This document shows positions 58,341 to 64,000 of a stretch of 64,000 bases of DNA, piece by piece. Position 1 is the stretch's first letter, and each line of letters starts with the position of its first letter. Source of the stretch: Hemibagrus wyckioides (Eukaryota > Chordata > Actinopteri > Siluriformes > Bagridae); assembly GCF_019097595.1 (NCBI RefSeq), contig NC_080726.1:16839705-16903704 (forward strand), given 5' to 3'. Position numbers and translations under genes: made by a program. The notes beneath the pieces were generated by a model. It ran no database searches. It was not told where the DNA came from and saw only the letters and a list, made by a program, of their open reading frames with translations.

Positions 58341-60436
58341 TCTTTCACTGAATCATCTAATGAGCAGGGGCTAATGTGAGCAGAGATGTCTTGTTGATGA
58401 GAAGGTTGGTATAATCTGACAGGGTCTAATCTGGTCTTTGCTATTGTCCAGAGAGGATTTGCACTGTGACCCTGTACTGCTCTCCCTCTACTATTTCCTG
58501 GAGAATCTTCTTCACCAGAGAGCTATGACTGGTTATACCACCACACAAGGCAAGCATGTGGCACATGATGATGCTAAGGAGGGGGTTCTTGTTTGCCTTC
58601 ATGGCTGGTGATGAGCTGACTGAAGTAGAAGTTTTTTTTTACAAATTGTGCAGGAGCTTCCTGTATCACTTACTCAATTCACTTCTCAGCCTTGGCCGTG
58701 GGCGTCCAATCCCACACCAGTACAAGATGATGGAAACCAGCAACGACATGAAGAGCCTGATTTTCATTGTTGCTGCTCTTCCAGATGGGAAGATGGGTCT
58801 TTTTTTGCGAGGGGAAATAAGGCCAAGTATGGGTTTAATCTCTGTTTCACAGACAGTCTTTGGTGAGAGAAGACCTGAGGTTACTGCGTCCGATTCCTCA
58901 AGCCTGTGTCTGTACTTTCTGATGTTTAAGTGAGATAAAGTTACATAATATTAAATATTGGAGGAAATACATGGTGTCTATGGGCCTCAGTTCTCAAGTC
59001 ATGTATGAACCTGTTCAGTCTTATACTCTGAGCCTTTAAGTTTTCTTTATTGAAGCCATTTGCAGTTCTACATAAGCTCTTCATATTTCTAAATCAATAG
59101 CAGATACACATTTATTTACTATTTAAGGTTGTGACAGAGCTGTGAAGTCATTTTAATTATCAGTCTCTTTTTAATTTCCCATGTGCACACTGTTTAATGC
59201 TGCTTTTGCTGTTATCTGGAGGTTTTTAAGCAGTGCAGTAGCGAGCGTATTCACTCTGTCACACCGTGGGACTCGACACACAGGAAAACTCAACACACTG
59301 AAACATTCAAGGCAGGAAGTGTGCAGCATTACAGAGATAACTCCACGGAAACAGCTTTAGCACCTGAGGTCCTTTAGTGTTTAACTATTCATTCTAAATT
59401 TGCTATAGGTTGTGTATTTGTTCTGTTTGATCCAGTAGCTTATCACGTACATTCCCTCGGCTCGGCCTCACACACAGAAACAGCGCACTGGGCCCCGCCT
59501 GAGAGGGCCGAGCTTTCAGAACAGTGCCACATGCCAGGCTTCAGACACCTTGTTATAATTCTGTTTTTGTTGAGTCTGAAGTCATCTGTGACTGAGGTGT
59601 TTTGAAACACTGCACATGGCACAGCAGCGTGTACAGCAGGTAACAATCCCTCTTTTAAGACCCGTGTGGTCGAGCTGGATATTTGAACAGGTGTGTGAAT
59701 TTTGAGAGGGAAGTACGAATAGAAGTGTGGTTTGAATAGACCGCTAAGACCTCCTCCCCAGATCTAGCAGGCATTTTTGGAAATCTGTGTTAGCACATTT
59801 TTCATGTCTTGAATGGAAAACAACTTTTCCTTTAAAAGAAAAAGACACATGAATCTGAACTATTGAGTACAGTGTAACACGACATATGACATACAAGATT
59901 CAAACACTCAAGAAAAGAAAACAGCTTTGGTTTAGATTTAGACTGAATTTAAAGTTGCTTAACTTCTCGGATTATTACAACATTATTGAAGTAGCTGCTA
60001 ATGATGTTTGTGGCTCAGCACTCATCACACAGATTAGATAGATGGACAGCAAGAAACTGTTTAACCACAATTTTACACTGGAACAGTTTTGTTTTGTTTT
60101 TTAAATAGCTAATAGTTTGTTGCTGCATGTCTATTACATTTTTCACTTAAAAAAAAGCATAAATACTTTATACTGAGGATTTCTTTCTTTGAATACTATG
60201 TCAAATACACTTGAATCTTCACAGGAAATCTGTAAAATGATGAGAATAAACTGATACTTTATTATGAGAATGCGGTAATATTGTTTAAAAGAAACATATC
60301 TATTATAAAGGTCTTAAGGAGTCAATGAAGCTTTGAGGTCAGTGGAAAAATAAAGGGAAATAATCACTAGCAAATGATATTCTTACTCGTACCTCTATTT
60401 CCATCAGAGCTCTCACTACAGCGTAAACAACAACTC
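58341..60436. other. 2.1-kb stretch without a recognisable gene
   Basis: A 125-codon frame at 58556-58933 has no family motif. A slightly CpG-richer patch lies at 59455-59520. Nothing else supported. Confidence 0.45.
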
Positions 60437-60594
60437 TTATTTGAGCTGAACACACTGTTCCATGATGGAGTTGAGTTGCTGCATGGCTCTAACCACTTCT
60501 CTAACCACTGCAGCACTGCTCGGCTCATGTGTTTCCATCTGAGTGCAGCAGAAGCATTCCACTCCAATATCCACCTCTATCACCACACAGGAAA
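60437..60594 (-). other. weak candidate last exon, minus strand (unidentified)
   Basis: On the minus strand the acceptor-like TGCCTTGCATTATAG precedes an open frame that reads through DIGVECFCCTQMETHEPSSA and VVREVVRAMQQLNSIMEQC, to TAA at 60439-60437. The C-terminal part is amphipathic, like a helix. A second minus-strand frame is also open over much of it, and no neighbouring exon was found, so this may be chance. Confidence 0.15.
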
Positions 60595-62526
60595 CTATAA
60601 TGCAAGGCAGAAGTCTGATCCGAACACTATTCACTTCATTTTACTCAATCAGTTTTAAACTAATAAATGAGTATGGGCTCAATGACAGTGTTCAGGAACA
60701 GACAGAACACCATCAGAAGGAACAGCAGCCACGCAGAAGGAACTGGGCGTATATTTTTAGTCTCTCTCTGTAACTGCTTCCTACTGAAGCGCACAAATCA
60801 TGATATAATTAGAATTTGTAACACTGACTAGTGATTTTCCATGAAATCAGTAGTTTAACAAGTTTCTGCTTTAATCCACTGGAATGGAAGAACGAGGTTA
60901 ACTCAAGAACTGACTTGAGGATGAAGTGTTTGTGCTCAAGCGAGGCTTTTAATCCAATATCATTCGTGCAGTCGCAACATGAAGCTGTGGTCCAAAATAC
61001 ATAAATAGCTACTGCTCATATGTTCACACAATGCTCTAATGTCTGAAACTGAAAGTGGAGTCAACACTAGAATTACTGCCACTCTAAGGAAATAGTTCAT
61101 ATATATATGCAACACGGCTTTAGCATCAAACAAGACGGCATTATATCTTAAATATGCTTCAAGGATGTAAATAATTTTGCCACATTTTTAAGTTTAAGTT
61201 TACAAAGTTTTGACAGTTTGAAATAAAGTTGTTTTAGTGAGTGTTAAGCTGAGTTTTAATGTAGTGTAGGTGTAGGTGCGTGAGGTTTGAATCAGCTTTA
61301 TATCCGCTGCTGTCTAATGAGGAGCTGAAACACAGGAGGATCTGGAAAACAGGTGTGTTCACTGATCAATTAGGAAGAGGCGTGAAGCAGAGTGCCATGC
61401 CCAGAGACACACCCCCCCACACACACAACATATAGAGAGGCAGAGACAAACACATGAAACACGAGGAAATGGAAAATACACAAGAAAGCCACATTTTGTA
61501 GCCCAGACCACAGTACTCAGTCTTCGCTTTGTTTTTTTTTCCAAAGGAACAACCCCTTGAAAAGATCACTCCTGATTTCACTAATCAAAGGTTACGTAAA
61601 TACGCGAATAACGTCAAAGACAGAATGAGCAAAATGTACACAGCAAAAGCATACACACTCACTTCAGGACCGTTTTCACTCTTATTTTCCCACAAGAAAA
61701 GACAAACGGTAAAAAAAATCACTGAGTCTGTTGGATTGTGTGCTGTCCTCACAGTCCACGTCAGAAAGGCCACATCTTTGCTGACATCAGGTGAAAAGTC
61801 GCACTTCTGCCTTCATGTTTACAGAGTCAGTCAAAACATAGCCTCCACATCGCTACTATTGCTAAGCAGCAAGATCGCGCTTGCATCACAATTTCAAACG
61901 CTTATGCAATTTCCCCAAGGGAAAAAAAACAGGCCGTCCCTGCTTTCAGAGTCTTTTAAGATTCCAGGGTTGTGAAAGGATTTTAGGGTCAATAAAAAGC
62001 CAGAAAAATGAACAAATATTTAGTTTATATTGTAACGTTTTTCTCACAGTGAGTTTATTGTGTATAAAGTTATCGTTAACAACAGAACAAAAAAAAAGTT
62101 ATTTTAATCTTCAGTGTTGCAGCATGAAATTAAACTGGAAGCTAATCCTTCAGAGAGTCTGTGCTCTGTGTTTTCTTGTTGCTATGGATGTCTTGGAGCT
62201 ACAACACAATACAAACCGGCTGAATTAATTCACTAATCCCGGGATAATCCGCTAATAATCACACAACCTCTGGTGTCTCACACATTCTGGTTTTGACACA
62301 ATCGAAGAAATGACAGCATACAGGATCTTGTATTATTTATGCTCACAGTAAGAGTATTAATAATGTGAATAATGTAAGAAAGGATTTTCCCAAAAAGTGG
62401 AATCCTGATCTAATGGACATAAAGATGTCAGAAGTCCAAATGCCCAAATACTGAATTCTGCTCTGTCAGCTGAGCAGCTCCACAGAGCTCTGGCTTGTGT
62501 TTACATTGCTGAGTAGTAAAGAATGT
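60595..62526. other. 1.9-kb stretch without a recognisable gene
   Basis: No gene, RNA or mobile element identified. The 148-codon frame at 61529-61975 lacks any motif. Confidence 0.45.
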
Positions 62527-62600
62527 CCTCTCTCTCTCTCTCTTTCTCTCCCTCCCTCTCTCTCTCTCTCTTTCTCTCCCTCCCTCTCCCTCTCTCTCCC
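62527..62600. repeat. (CT)n/(CCCT)n pyrimidine tract
   Basis: Imperfect CT array with CCCT and TTTC variants. It gives an Arg/Glu repeat frame on the minus strand that is not a gene. Confidence 0.95.
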
Positions 62601-63774
62601 AACATGTATATAAATGTGTATACAGAAAGGCCAAAAGGTAAGCAGATTTAACGCTGAGACGCCATGTGCTCATTATGAAAGCCCTGTTTTTCCCCGTTCT
62701 GTGTTTAGGGAACACAGTTGTGCAATTCCTCTGTGTGCTTTTCTGAATGCCCCAGGCTTCTGGACAAATCTGCACATGCAGACAGAAGAGGAACCGTGTG
62801 GAAGAGCCAGAAATCACGGCCACTCCCTCTTTCCTTCCTCTAGGGAGGGGATACGTTGGATCTGAGACATATGCGGGAAGTGGAGGCGCTGTGTGAGAAA
62901 CACAAAGGTTGCCTTTCAGCTCCAACAGGATCTGAAACCAAACCCCTCCGCCCACCCGCCTGCCTTGGCCTCCTCCACCTTCCTGTCCCCTCCATCTGTA
63001 CACCCACTTCCTCTCAGAAAAATAAAAAATAAAAAATGAACAATTTGGAACAGTAATCTGAATATGTGTATTGTCTCTGTAGCTAAATTTAGTAGACATT
63101 AATATTGCTTATGGTTTTATTGCTGGATTTCGAGCACAGATGGAGTGAGGAGGAACAGCTTTCTTCTGCATTCTGTCCATTTTCGGGCCCAAAGAGGAGG
63201 GAAGAGATGTCTCGTGAAAAGTACAGAGTAAAACGTCATCGAGGAAGCATTGCGCAGTTTCTCAAACTTAACAGAGCAAATTCCAGGCAAACCCTGCGTT
63301 CTTTTTTAGAATTGATTCATCGGCATTATTTAGCAAGAACGCAATGTACTGTATAACTCTTGTTAAATCAGCTCCATGGCACTACAAAAAACTCTGACAG
63401 GAGTGACCTATTAAACATGAAGCTATTAAAATAAACTGAAGTAAAGTAAACAGTGGGCTGTGTTGAGTGTCAGGACAATCTGAAGTCCAGTTCCATCTAA
63501 GGATCATTTCATTTGAAACACATGTCTTTGTGTGTTATCTGTGATTTCCTGGGATTTCCAGCACACACTCTTCTAAAACTACAGGAACACTGAGCATACA
63601 AGCATGAAGATACGTCAGATCTGTTCCTGAGCCTCAGACGCCAAGTAGAGGCATTGTGAAGCAGTGGAGCAGTCTGAACCTCAGTAACAGCTCTGTTCCT
63701 GGCTTTTATTAAACATGAAACTTTCCCAAACCCCATCTGAAACCCTGCCAGAAGACAAACTAATAAGAAAAAAA
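62601..63774. other. 1.2-kb stretch without a recognisable gene
   Basis: Contains a strongly pyrimidine-rich run at 62938-63018 ending CTCTCAG. It looks like a splice acceptor tract, but AT-rich sequence without a sustained open frame follows. Nothing more can be supported. Confidence 0.45.
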
Positions 63775-63799
63775 TGATGATGATGATGATGATGATAAT
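63775..63799. repeat. (TGA)n microsatellite
   Basis: TGA trinucleotide array with one TAA variant. Confidence 0.95.
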
Positions 63800-63830
63800 G
63801 ATCTAAGCTGGGGAGGAGAGGTAGCAGTGT

Positions 63831-63945
63831 GCTATAAAGGTTAGAACTTCCTCTTTAAGGGCTGCTGCTGTACATGAGTGCAAAGGAGGAAATTCAGGGA
63901 AAGGAAGTGAAACTGGTCACTTGTGGCTTAAAAAGGAAACTCTGC
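63831..63945 (+). promoter_or_regulatory. possible haematopoietic-type promoter or enhancer
   Basis: GCTATAAAGG (TATA-like, 63831-63840) is followed by AACTTCCTCTTT (63845-63856), the reverse complement of the PU.1 consensus AAAGAGGAAGTT. GGAAGTGAAAC (63903-63913) follows, matching the PU.1/IRF composite element GGAANNGAAA. A second TATA-like CTTAAAAAGG lies at 63927-63936. Any transcript would extend beyond the window. Motif matches this short are suggestive only. Confidence 0.35.
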
Positions 63946-64000
63946 AAACAAACATTTTAGTTTGGCCTAATGCTGAGGTGGCACTCTGATGCCACCTATA

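Noticed and set aside
62428..63099. 223-codon minus-strand frame
   Set aside because: Much of it is the CT/GA tract translated as Arg-Glu repeats, flanked by low-complexity Gly/Arg sequence. No domain or splice evidence.
1..64000. Search by eye for tRNA, rRNA, U6, common microRNA seeds, telomere repeats and CRISPR arrays
   Set aside because: None seen. The regularly spaced repeats present are eukaryotic micro- and minisatellites without unique spacers.

Overview
The window looks like a piece of a ray-finned fish genome, possibly a catfish. The base composition is AT-rich. Microsatellites are dense (GATA, CA, GA, AT, TTTA, AAT). The mobile-element fragments match, from memory, families that are common in teleosts: Tc1-like transposons and their short derivatives, hAT elements with 8-bp target duplications, and V-SINE-type SINEs. 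The species call is an inference; no database could be searched.

Only one host gene is securely identified: a two-exon, intron-containing ZFP36/tristetraprolin-family gene at about 51.0-53.2 kb on the + strand. It encodes a 356-residue tandem CCCH zinc-finger protein that binds AU-rich elements and triggers mRNA decay. Its own 3' UTR carries an optimal UUAUUUAUU element plus three further UAUUUAU motifs, which fits the autoregulation known for this family. The gene sits in a repeat-rich setting. A 1.35-kb hAT element with intact target duplications ends about 0.65 kb before the start codon. A 62-bp-period G-rich minisatellite starts about 0.2 kb past the poly(A) signal. A complete 1.25-kb Tc1-like transposon with perfect terminal repeats and an uninterrupted DD34E transposase lies about 0.9 kb past it.

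Layout. 0-4 kb: AT-rich sequence and then a CpG-rich block (about 2.9-3.8 kb) that resembles a promoter, with a possible first exon on the minus strand. 4-30 kb: a gene desert with simple repeats and decayed Tc1 pieces (5.3-5.7, 6.7-6.9, 14.4-14.9, 16.9 and 18.2 kb). 30.6-31.9 kb: a decayed Tc1/mariner copy carrying a nested 197-bp hAT foldback element, followed by a SINE. 32-42 kb: mostly featureless. 42.2-43.8 kb: a 1.64-kb G/T-rich minisatellite built on 9-bp units. 45-50.5 kb: dispersed repeats and the hAT element nested in a Tc1 fragment. 51-53.2 kb: the zfp36-like gene. 53.4-55.5 kb: minisatellite and intact Tc1. 55.5-64 kb: no secure gene, but two regulatory-looking blocks (TATA plus CRE at 57.6 kb; PU.1-like and PU.1/IRF-composite-like motifs at 63.85-63.91 kb) and two weak candidate exons.

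I saw no tRNA, rRNA, CRISPR array or prokaryotic-type system, and no clearly undescribed system. The strongest observations are two mobile-element insertions whose target duplications can be read directly, the apparently intact transposase, and the zfp36-like 3' UTR.
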